The position numbers and the translations under genes were made by a program. The notes beneath the pieces were generated by a model. The model did no database searches and was not told where the DNA came from. It saw only the letters and a program-made list of their open reading frames with translations. Shown here piece after piece: positions 38,103-45,950 of a stretch of 64,000 nt of DNA. This DNA comes from JBHJGS01 sp050331575 (GTDB lineage Bacteria > Pseudomonadota > Alphaproteobacteria > Sphingomonadales > Rhodothalassiaceae). Numbering within the stretch: the first letter of the stretch is position 1; every line of letters begins with the position of its first letter. The stretch spans positions 54,201 to 118,200 of the forward strand of contig JBHJGS010000008.1 of NCBI GenBank assembly GCA_050331575.1, written 5' to 3'.

Positions 38103-38144
38103 CTATGGGGCGAGTTCTATGGGGTGAGTTCTATGGGGCGAGCA
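38103..38144. repeat. Three 14-bp tandem repeats
   Basis: Three adjacent copies of CTATGGGGCGAGTT occur, the second with T for C at position 9 and the third changed in its last two bases. They lie between the end of rnd (38153) and the start of the ligase gene (38006), about 100 bases upstream of that start, where they could be operator sites or simple slippage repeats. Confidence 0.8.
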
Positions 38145-38152
38145 GCTTTGCT

Positions 38153-39307
38153 CTAATCGGCCTCTTCGATTTCAACGATTTCGATCACCTTGCCTTGTGC
38201 GGTCAGGCCCAATTGGCCGCGCTTGAGCTTCAGCGCGTCTTCGCCGAACAGGGCATAACGCCAGCCGTGCAACGCGGGAATGTCGGGCGCGTCGGCCAGC
38301 GCCAGCGCATCGAGATCCGCGGAGCTGGCCACCATTTTCGGCGCCACGCCCGCTTCCTGGCAGCGCAGTTTCAAGAACAGCTTCAACAGCTCTGCCACCG
38401 GCGGGGTCTTATCGCTGCGCCGTTCCTTGGGCACGCGCGGCAGATCGGCCTCGGCCATTCCCTGCCCTTGCTCGATCGCCAGCATCAGACTGCGGCCGAT
38501 CTCATTGCCGCCGAAGCGCTTGCCCAGGCCGCGCACCTCGGCCAGTTGCTCCTGGCTTTGCGGCGGATTGGCGGCCAGCTCCAGCAGCACCTCATCCTTG
38601 GCGATGCGGTTCTTCGGAATGTCGCGGGCCTGCGCTTCGCGCTCGCGCCAGGCCGCCAACGCCTTGACCATGCCCAGAAAGCGCGGGCTGGACGAGCGAG
38701 TCTTGATGCGCCGCCACGCCTGTTCGGGATCCTGCACATAGGTGGCCGGGTCAAGCAGGATCGCCATTTCCTCGTCCAGCCACGGTTCCCGCCCGCTCTT
38801 GGCCAGCTCAGCCTTCAGCCGCGCATAGATGACCCGCAAATGCGTGACGTCGCCCAAAGCATAGTGCAATTGCCGCTCCGTCAATGGCCGGCGCGACCAG
38901 TCGGTGAAGCGGGCGGACTTGTCCAGCTTCTGGCCGGCCAGTTCCTTGACCAGCGTTTCATAACCCACGGAGTCGCCATATCCGCACACCATGGCGGCGA
39001 CCTGGGTATCGAACAGATGATTGGGCAGCGCGCCGGTGGCCTTGTAGACGATTTCCAGATCCTGCCGGCAGGCGTGAAACACCTTCATCGGCGCGGCTTC
39101 GATCATCAGCTGCCAGAACGGCGCCAGGTCCAGATCCGCCAGCGGGTCGATGGCAACCGCGCCCACCTCATCGGCCACCTGGATCAGGCACAGATAAGGC
39201 CAATAGGTGCTGTCGCGCATGAATTCGGTGTCGACGGTGAGAAACTCGGCCTGCGCCAGCCGGGTGCACAGCGCGTCCAAGGCGTCCTGGTCGGTAATCA
39301 AGCTCAT
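38153..39307 (-). CDS. rnd: Ribonuclease D
   Basis: A 384-residue DEDD-family 3'-5' exoribonuclease. Exo I is FLTVDTEFMRDSTYWPYLC, Exo II is KVFHACRQDLEIVY, and Exo III is QLHYALGDVTHLRVIY. HRDC-type helical domains fill the C-terminal half. It trims the 3' ends of tRNAs and other stable RNAs. It is divergent from aspS, with 133 bases between their starts that must hold both promoters. Confidence 0.94.
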   Translation of the reverse strand: MSLITDQDALDALCTRLAQAEFLTVDTEFMRDSTYWPYLCLIQVADEVGAVAIDPLADLDLAPFWQLMIEAAPMKVFHACRQDLEIVYKATGALPNHLFDTQVAAMVCGYGDSVGYETLVKELAGQKLDKSARFTDWSRRPLTERQLHYALGDVTHLRVIYARLKAELAKSGREPWLDEEMAILLDPATYVQDPEQAWRRIKTRSSSPRFLGMVKALAAWREREAQARDIPKNRIAKDEVLLELAANPPQSQEQLAEVRGLGKRFGGNEIGRSLMLAIEQGQGMAEADLPRVPKERRSDKTPPVAELLKLFLKLRCQEAGVAPKMVASSADLDALALADAPDIPALHGWRYALFGEDALKLKRGQLGLTAQGKVIEIVEIEEAD

Positions 39308-39440
39308 GGCCCGCTGCTATACACGAATCTGCCTGCCTGTCATCCTATGCGGGCCGCCTCGCCCGGCTTTGGCTTGACATTTAAGCCGCGAAATGTGCCA
39401 TAGCGCGGTTTCTTTGACCGCCTGAAAGGCCGAATTTCCA

Positions 39441-41240
39441 ATGTTTGAGGGAAAGAGTTCGTTGCACCCGTATCGCAGCCATACCTGCGGCCAGCTGCGC
39501 GCCGAGGCCGTCGGCCAGACGGTGCGCCTGTCCGGCTTCGTTCATCGCAAGCGCGACCATGGCAATTTGTTGTTCATCGACCTGCGCGACCATTACGGTA
39601 TCACCCAATGCGTGGTCGACAGCGACGCAGCGGCCTTTGAGGCTGTCGAGTCCGTGCGGTCGGAAAGCGTGATCACGGTGACAGGCCGGGTGCTGAAGCG
39701 GTCCGACGAGACGATTAACCCTGAGCTGCCGACCGGCGCGATCGAGGTGTGGATCGACGACCTGGCCGTGCAATCGGCCGCTGGCGACCTGCCGATGCCG
39801 GTGTTCGGCGATCAGGAATATCCCGAGGACATCCGCCTGCGCTATCGCTATCTGGATCTGCGGCGGGAGCGCATGCACCGCAATATCGTGCTGCGCAGCG
39901 GCATCATCGCCTCGATCCGCCGGCGCATGACCGAAGCCGGCTTCATGGAGTTTCAGACCCCGATCCTGACCGCGTCCAGCCCGGAAGGCGCGCGCGACTT
40001 TCTGGTGCCCTCGCGGCTGCACCCGGGCAAATTCTATGCCCTGCCCCAGGCGCCGCAGCAGTTCAAACAGTTGATCATGATGTCGGGCTTTGACCGCTAT
40101 TTCCAGATCGCGCCCTGCTTCCGCGACGAGGACGCCCGGGCGGACCGCAGCCCCGGTGAATTTTATCAGCTCGATGTGGAAATGGCCTTCGTTACGCAAG
40201 ACGATGTGTTCGATGCCATCGAGCCGGTGTTGCGCGGCGTGTTTGAGGAATTCTCCGACAAGCCGGTCACCGAGGGCCGCTTCCCGCGCATCCCCTATAC
40301 CGAGGCGATGCTGAAATACGGCTCCGACAAGCCGGACCTGCGCAATCCGCTGATCATCCACGATGTCACCGAACATTTCCGCGATGGCGGCTTCGGCCTG
40401 TTCGCCAAGCTGGTGGCCCAGGGCTCGGTGGTGCGCGCGATCCCTGCCCCCGGTGCGGGGGCCCATCCGCGCTCCTTCTTCGATAAGATGAATGATTGGG
40501 CCCGCGGCGAGGGCTATGCCGGCCTGGGTTATATCAATGTGAAGGACGGCGTGCCCGGCGGCCCGATCGCGAAGAATCTGGGTGAGGCGGAAACGCAGAA
40601 CCTGCTGGAGCATCTGGGTCTGGGCGCCAATGACGGCGTGTTCTTCGCCGCGGGCAAGCATGGCGAGGCGGCCAAGCTGGCCGGGCTGGCGCGCACCCGC
40701 GTGGGCCAGGAACTGGGGCTGATCGATGAGACCCGCTTTGCCTTTTGCTGGATCGTCGACTTCCCGATGTTCGAATATAATGAAGACGAGAAGAAGATCG
40801 ACTTCAGCCACAACCCCTTCTCCATGCCCCAGGGAGGGCTGGAGGCGCTGGAGAGCCAGGATCCGCTCGACATCCTGGCCTATCAATACGACATCGTGTG
40901 CAACGGTGTGGAGTTAAGCTCCGGCGCCATCCGGAACCATCGCCCCGAGATCATGGAAAAGGCTTTCCAGATTGCCGGCTACTCCAAGCAGGTCTTGGAG
41001 GAAAAGTTCGCCGGCATGCTGAACGCCTTCCGCCATGGCGCGCCGCCGCACGGCGGCATCGCCCCGGGCGTCGACCGCATTGTCATGCTGCTGGCCGATG
41101 AACCCAATCTGCGCGAGGTCATCCTGTTCCCGATGAACCAGCGCGCGGAGGATCTGATGATGGGCGCGCCGTCGGAGGCCGGCCTGAAGCATCTGCGCGA
41201 GCTGCATATCCGCGTGGTCGAGCCGCCGAAGAAGGCATGA
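39441..41240 (+). CDS. aspS: Aspartate--tRNA ligase
   Basis: A 599-residue class II synthetase. An OB-fold anticodon domain (GFVHRKRDHGNLLFIDLRD) is followed by the catalytic core with motif 2 FRDEDARADRSPGEFYQLD and motif 3 GIAPGVDRIVMLL, with the bacterial GAD insertion between them. The motif 2 wording is the form seen in alphaproteobacteria. Whether it is discriminating or also charges tRNA-Asn cannot be judged here. AAAGG lies 14-18 bases before the ATG. Confidence 0.95.
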   Translation: MFEGKSSLHPYRSHTCGQLRAEAVGQTVRLSGFVHRKRDHGNLLFIDLRDHYGITQCVVDSDAAAFEAVESVRSESVITVTGRVLKRSDETINPELPTGAIEVWIDDLAVQSAAGDLPMPVFGDQEYPEDIRLRYRYLDLRRERMHRNIVLRSGIIASIRRRMTEAGFMEFQTPILTASSPEGARDFLVPSRLHPGKFYALPQAPQQFKQLIMMSGFDRYFQIAPCFRDEDARADRSPGEFYQLDVEMAFVTQDDVFDAIEPVLRGVFEEFSDKPVTEGRFPRIPYTEAMLKYGSDKPDLRNPLIIHDVTEHFRDGGFGLFAKLVAQGSVVRAIPAPGAGAHPRSFFDKMNDWARGEGYAGLGYINVKDGVPGGPIAKNLGEAETQNLLEHLGLGANDGVFFAAGKHGEAAKLAGLARTRVGQELGLIDETRFAFCWIVDFPMFEYNEDEKKIDFSHNPFSMPQGGLEALESQDPLDILAYQYDIVCNGVELSSGAIRNHRPEIMEKAFQIAGYSKQVLEEKFAGMLNAFRHGAPPHGGIAPGVDRIVMLLADEPNLREVILFPMNQRAEDLMMGAPSEAGLKHLRELHIRVVEPPKKA

Positions 41241-41409
41241 GACGCAGCGTTGGCGGCCTGCACTGTCATGGCCACCTCCGAGAGTCTGAGAAAAACCGCA
41301 CACACCCGTGCCAAACGCTCTGGCTTTCCGCCTGCCCGAGGACGGCCAGATCCTGGTTTGCGCCGGCACATTTGTCGCTCTGTCGAAACGGGCCTGGACA
41401 GCCACGGAC

Positions 41410-42000
41410 ATGAGCCGGTTGCGGAGCTTTGAACCGCAGCCCTGGGCGGGGTGGACCCGGCTGTTCTTGGTCTGGCTGGGCGCGGTCTTGGCACTGATCC
41501 TCGCTCAGGCTTGGCTGCCGGCGTTCCAGGCCTTCGCCGCGGCCCAGGCACTGATAATCACCGGCCTGATGATGGCGATCTGGTTCATCCTGATTGCGGT
41601 TGCGCGCATGAACGGGGGCTATGCCGGACGGGCCATCATCGCGGTGGCCTTGAGTTTTCTGCTGTTCGGGGCCACGCCACCGGCCGAACGGCTGAGCGGC
41701 CGCCTTCGCTTGGCTGTCGAGCGGGCCGATTATGAGGCCGCGCTGACGCAATACCGCCTGACCGGGCAGGCCCGCTGTGACTGCGTGTTGACCGGCGATG
41801 TCGCGGCATTTCGTTGGGACCGCCTACCGGCCGGTTGGCGCGGCATTGCCTATGATCCGGCCGGCCGGCTGAGCGTGGGTGACCGCCGCCTGGGCGGGGC
41901 GGTCACGGATCTGGTCCCCATCACGGCGGACTGGCGCCTCATCACCGTCGCCCGGCCCGAGTACCCGGAGCGGCCGCTGATGCGGCGGGGGCGCCCTTAA
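41410..42000 (+). CDS. Hypothetical membrane protein
   Basis: A 196-residue protein with three hydrophobic segments in residues 17-37, 43-66 and 70-87, followed by a soluble C-terminal half with CDCVLTGDVAAFRWDRLP. No family is recognised. The start is uncertain: an in-frame GTG at 41308 would add 34 residues, but the ATG at 41410 fits a short cytoplasmic N-terminus. Its stop overlaps the end of the convergent CHRD-like gene by 4 bases, which supports the C-terminal boundary. Confidence 0.55.
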   Translation: MSRLRSFEPQPWAGWTRLFLVWLGAVLALILAQAWLPAFQAFAAAQALIITGLMMAIWFILIAVARMNGGYAGRAIIAVALSFLLFGATPPAERLSGRLRLAVERADYEAALTQYRLTGQARCDCVLTGDVAAFRWDRLPAGWRGIAYDPAGRLSVGDRRLGGAVTDLVPITADWRLITVARPEYPERPLMRRGRP

Positions 42001-42712
42001 GCGGCGCGGCGGCGGCCGACGGCCGCGAACACGGTCAGGCCGCCCAGGATCAGCAGGCCGGTCGCGGGTACGGGCAGGATCTGGCCACGCGCCTCACCGC
42101 TGGCAAAGGCCACCGTATGCAGATTATAGTATAGACCGTCGGTGAACAGCGACTCGATATTGGTTGCCAGATCGCTGCCGGCCGTGGCGAATACGCCGCC
42201 ATTGGCAAGGCCGGAGACATCGGCGGCATTCAGGAAATCAACGGTCAGTTCATAGCTGAACAGCCCGTCACCGCATCCTGCAGGATCGTCCGGCTGCCGA
42301 AATCGGTGCTGAGCGTGCCCAGCGCCTGGGGGCCGTCCAAGGCCGGATCGAACAGGCCGGCTTCAACCAGCGGTGTGACAACGATCGGGCCGTTGGTGCC
42401 GGCATCGCCGTCATGAATGTGAAATTCCCCGACGCCGGCCACGCCCAGCGGCTGTCCGATCAGGTCAGAGACGGAGATGCTCAAGGCATACCGCCCGAAC
42501 TCAGCGCTGGCGGTGTTGGTTTCCACGGTCAGCGTTGCCGTGCCGCTGGCCAGGCTGGTCAGAGCGGCCGGGGCCGGGCTGCCGTCCGCATTGACCTCTT
42601 GTCCGGCCTCCAGGACATTGGTGAAGGTGACACGTCCGGCCTCGGCCGACGGCGTCAAGCCGATTGCCAGTAGGGCCGGCGCGACGATCTGGGCGATGGT
42701 CTTCATGCTCAT
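41997..42712 (-). pseudogene. Secreted CHRD-domain protein with PEP-CTERM-like anchor, frameshifted
   Basis: From the ATG at 42712 (AGGGGG upstream) a signal peptide leads into a CHRD-type domain (VTFTNVLEAGQEVNADGSP, VGEFHIHDGD). The frame then drifts at about 42290-42293 and hits a stop at 42245. Adding one base at the CCGG there joins it to the next frame, giving PDDPAGCGDGLFSYELTVDF, a domain end with SGEARGQI, and a terminal LPVPATGLLILGGLTVF followed by GRRRAA. That tail is a PEP-CTERM-like sorting signal: a short motif, a helix and arginines. One missing C explains the break; it may be a true mutation or a sequencing error. As drawn, the intact protein would be about 238 residues. Confidence 0.75.
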
Positions 42713-42798
42713 GGTAAACCCCCTGTTAATGGTCGGCCAAAGCCACCATGCGTGCATGACAAACGCAAGAAATTTTAGATGTTAGGAGCCAATTTCAT

Positions 42799-42829
42799 CC
42801 ACCGATTGCAAAATGATACAATTCGGTGG
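42799..42829 (-). terminator. Hairpin after the 889-residue gene (possible terminator)
   Basis: A 10-bp stem with one bulged base (CCACCGATTG against CAATTCGGTGG) lies 13 bases beyond the stop of the large orphan gene. No run of T follows on the minus strand, so it is not a standard intrinsic terminator, though it could stop or protect the transcript. Confidence 0.35.
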
Positions 42830-42841
42830 CCAAAGTGCCGC

Positions 42842-45511
42842 TTAGGGGTGAAAGCGCTGCGTCGCAGAGCCTTCCATTTTCAAGGACACCACGGTGGTCG
42901 GCTGGTGGCCGGTCGCACGGCTCAATCGTCCCAGGAGCATGAACAGCGAGGCGGTTTCCCGGCTGATGCGGTCGATCCAGAGCATGGGGGTTTGCGGATC
43001 GATCCAACTGTCTAGTCTGGTGAATTTCTCTTGGGCATCTTCGATCTGCAACGCACCGATCGTGTCCGGTTCGGCCAAAAGAGCGCCTGCCGCGGCGAAG
43101 GCGGCGATGAAATCTTGCACCATGCGCTGACAGCGTTGCAAACGGTCAGCCGCGCTCCGGTCGCCGAGATGATTTTCATAACGCCGGAAATCCCGATCGG
43201 TCCGCGTCAGCAGAAAATCCGCCGCGGCCACCTCAACCATCTCGCCCAGCAGGAACCCGACCATGCCCGCCAAATCGTCGCGCAGGGGGTCATCATGGGT
43301 GATCAACGCCGTTGCCGCCAGGTGGGACGCCTTGAGCGGATCGCGATGAATCTCGCGACAGATCGCCTCGGAGGCCAGTTCGCCGGCGTGGAAGTCCACT
43401 TCGATGCTGCCGCCGATCCGGCGGGGCGCATTGGCCTGTTGATAGCGTTCGGCGATGGCGTCACAGACCGCGGTCCGCTGCGGGTCGGACACGGCCCCGG
43501 CCTGGACCAATCCCTCCAGGAACTGGCGCGCCTCCTCCGCATCGAGCTTGCGAGGTTCATGATTGGTCAGGCGCAGTTGCAGCCCATCCTTGCTGGTATC
43601 CACCGTCTGGGAGGCCTGATCGCGCAGTCCCAGCGCGAAGCTTGCGGTGTTGGTCAGTTCGATCTTGCGGCTCTTCTTGCCGGCTGTGGCGGTTTCCTCC
43701 AGGCCGCTGAGGGCTGAGACGCGATGGCCCTCCAGCGACCGGACGACCTCCAGACGGCTCAGGCGCGTGGTGGACCGGCCGATCCCCTGATTCAGGATCT
43801 GCAGGCCCCATTGGTTTGTTACGCGTGTCTTTTTCGTGCGCATCAGAGAGGCAGAGCGGACCGCCACGCCGGACGGCGTCGATCCCAGAATATGGTCCAG
43901 CCTCTTGCTGGGCGCGCGCAGGAACTCCTTATATTCCTTCGGCCCGTTGCCGGTGGGGTGAAAGGCCAGCCGCGCCAGGGCCGCACCGCTGTTCAGGCGT
44001 TCGTTTTGATGGGTGAAGTTCAAGCTGATGCTGAGTTCCAGATCGTCACTCAGAACCGCCAGCAGCTTGCTCAGCCCGGTTCGCGCCTCGGTGAGATAGG
44101 CGCGCAGGCGCCGGATCTTTTCCTCCTTGCCGGCATCGGGCTGGACCCCGACGGCCTGCCAAACCTCTGCCGCGGCGGCCTGCGCGACGGTGTCGACCGC
44201 CTCTGTCAGCGCATCGAACGCCTCCTTCAGCGCATCTTGAACCAGATCCTGGATTGGGCTGAGGACTTGCTGCCCCAGACGCTGTACCGCCCGCTCGCGC
44301 AGCGCCTCGTGCCGATCAAGATCATAGAGATCGACGATATCGTCCAAGGTCTCGATCAGGGTTTCGGCCAGGACCTCGGCGGCCTGATCATCCGGTTCGC
44401 CCGTCACCGCCCCGATCAGATGTTTCAGCGCCTCGGAGCCATCTGCCTTGCTCTTAATGAAGCTGGTGATCTTCTGGCCGACAAAATCGCCGGGCTTCAT
44501 CAGGGTCTTGGCCTCGGCATCGCCCAGCAGCGCGTCGATCTTATCAAGCACGGGCTTGGCGTCGCCCAAAAGCTCCAGCACCTTGTCAAGCTGGCCGGTG
44601 ACAAAGGATGAAAAGCCGACGCGGACGGTCATCCCGATCACGCGGCTGCGCTCAAGCAGTTCATTGGCGCGGAATTCGACCAGCAGATCCTCGCCGTCCG
44701 GCCGGATTTCCAGGCGGGAGGTCTTGGTCTGTTCGAAGCGCGCTTTGCCCTCCACGGTGCCGGACACCATCTTGATCTGGAAGGGCAGCTTGATGGCGCC
44801 ACTGCCCGCCAGCGTGCGCGCCCGGCTCAACACGAAACTGTCCAGGCTGGCGCCCTTCAGGTCAGCGGCGAAGGTGGCGCGGGTCGCCTTATGGTCATCG
44901 GGAAAGGCGTCCAGCACGGACAGGGCTCTGACGCCGGCGGCCAATACGGTCATCTGCGGATCGTGCAGAGCCAGGCGCCATTCGCCATATTCCCCGCCGG
45001 ATCCCGCGGCGGAGAGGCCCAGTGCGATCTGCGGCGGGGCCAGGTCCAGGCCCAGGCCGGCGCCAAAGCCGAGCTTGCCGACCAGAACCAGCCGCGCGCT
45101 GGCCCCGCCGACCTGGTCGCCAACCTCGTCATCATCTTCAAAATCGATGATCAGGCTAAGCCCGCCGCTGGCCATCACCGACAGCGAAAAGGATTTCGCC
45201 GCCACCGACGGCTCAACCTTCTTGTCGAGACTAAGATCGGGGAAGGCGTGGGTTCGGTCGCCCAGACCGTCAAAGGATTGCACGACCGCGACCGGCTGTA
45301 GCCATTTGCGCACGCTCTGGCTGCTCATCCCCTGAAGCGCCTGACCGAATTTGCCGACTGTCTTGCGTTTTGCGGCGATGGATTGAACTGCTGCCAGCGC
45401 CTCAGCCGCGGTGGAGACACGCGCCAGGGCATCGACGGCGGGGATCAGGGGCTCTGCGGCCTTGCCGAGGATGGTCTGCATCCGGCCCACCAGAATAAAA
45501 GGCGCGGGCAT
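42842..45511 (-). CDS. Large hypothetical protein (889 residues)
   Basis: An 889-residue protein with no signal peptide, no membrane helix and no recognised catalytic motif. GGGAGGAAA 5-13 bases before the ATG gives a strong start. Residues 100-330 are beta-rich with repeated glycine patterns (GGLSLIIDFEDDDE, KLGFGAGLGLDLAPPQ). Residues 330-520 are helical and charged. Residues 540-700 are again beta-rich. The last 180 are helical, ending in YENHLGDRSAADRLQR and further helices. The gene stands alone, flanked by 170-bp and 440-bp AT-richer gaps. I cannot assign a function; a structural or particle-type protein is possible but unsupported. Confidence 0.85.
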   Translation of the reverse strand: MPAPFILVGRMQTILGKAAEPLIPAVDALARVSTAAEALAAVQSIAAKRKTVGKFGQALQGMSSQSVRKWLQPVAVVQSFDGLGDRTHAFPDLSLDKKVEPSVAAKSFSLSVMASGGLSLIIDFEDDDEVGDQVGGASARLVLVGKLGFGAGLGLDLAPPQIALGLSAAGSGGEYGEWRLALHDPQMTVLAAGVRALSVLDAFPDDHKATRATFAADLKGASLDSFVLSRARTLAGSGAIKLPFQIKMVSGTVEGKARFEQTKTSRLEIRPDGEDLLVEFRANELLERSRVIGMTVRVGFSSFVTGQLDKVLELLGDAKPVLDKIDALLGDAEAKTLMKPGDFVGQKITSFIKSKADGSEALKHLIGAVTGEPDDQAAEVLAETLIETLDDIVDLYDLDRHEALRERAVQRLGQQVLSPIQDLVQDALKEAFDALTEAVDTVAQAAAAEVWQAVGVQPDAGKEEKIRRLRAYLTEARTGLSKLLAVLSDDLELSISLNFTHQNERLNSGAALARLAFHPTGNGPKEYKEFLRAPSKRLDHILGSTPSGVAVRSASLMRTKKTRVTNQWGLQILNQGIGRSTTRLSRLEVVRSLEGHRVSALSGLEETATAGKKSRKIELTNTASFALGLRDQASQTVDTSKDGLQLRLTNHEPRKLDAEEARQFLEGLVQAGAVSDPQRTAVCDAIAERYQQANAPRRIGGSIEVDFHAGELASEAICREIHRDPLKASHLAATALITHDDPLRDDLAGMVGFLLGEMVEVAAADFLLTRTDRDFRRYENHLGDRSAADRLQRCQRMVQDFIAAFAAAGALLAEPDTIGALQIEDAQEKFTRLDSWIDPQTPMLWIDRISRETASLFMLLGRLSRATGHQPTTVVSLKMEGSATQRFHP

Positions 45512-45618
45512 CGCTTTCCTCCCTGACCATGGACCGCCGCCGTCCCAGCCGCTGTAGAGCCAAGTTTTTGCGATTCGGCAATATTATGATAGTGACCAAG
45601 TCATCGGTGTTTCAAGCG

Positions 45619-45741
45619 CTAGTCCTGGTCGCCCAAAGCGATAAGGAAACCAAGCCGCATACCGTCGACAGCCAGGAAGCCGGCGCGCAACCGCTCCACC
45701 GCCGCCCCACCCGCAGCAACGCTAAGGTTGAAATGATCCAC
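45619..45741 (-). CDS. Possible 40-residue small protein
   Basis: A GTG-started frame beginning VDHFNLSVAAGGAAVERLR and ending in a TAG lies in the gap upstream of the 889-residue gene. GGAGGGGAGGA stands 12-22 bases before the GTG; an overlapping ATG frame uses the same site at better spacing. Amino-acid use is protein-like, but the frame is too short to judge. Confidence 0.2.
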   Translation of the reverse strand: MDHFNLSVAAGGAAVERLRAGFLAVDGMRLGFLIALGDQD

Positions 45742-45950
45742 GCCATGCGATCCTCCCCTCCTACGGCCGCATAGTCTATGGCAGGAGAGTATCTAATATC
45801 AATACAATAATATTATGTGGAATACAAGATCGTTCAGTTGCGGTTTTCGACGGAATAAAGTCCAGGCAAATGGGTCTCGCATGCGATCCGAACAAACGGC
45901 GCCGGCACGGGATGCCCCGGCCGGCGCCAATGTGGTCAAAGCGGGATCTT
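45742..45950. other. AT-rich intergenic stretch
   Basis: Bases 45790-45850 are clearly richer in A and T than the rest of the window, including ATATCAATACAATAATATTA. A promoter reading leftward toward the 889-residue gene is likely here, and transcription from the receptor gene must also end here. No gene is supported. Confidence 0.4.

Noticed and set aside
45529..45774. 81-residue plus-strand frame in the gap before the STN receptor
   Set aside because: It has no ribosome site, and the composition is unlike the neighbouring proteins.
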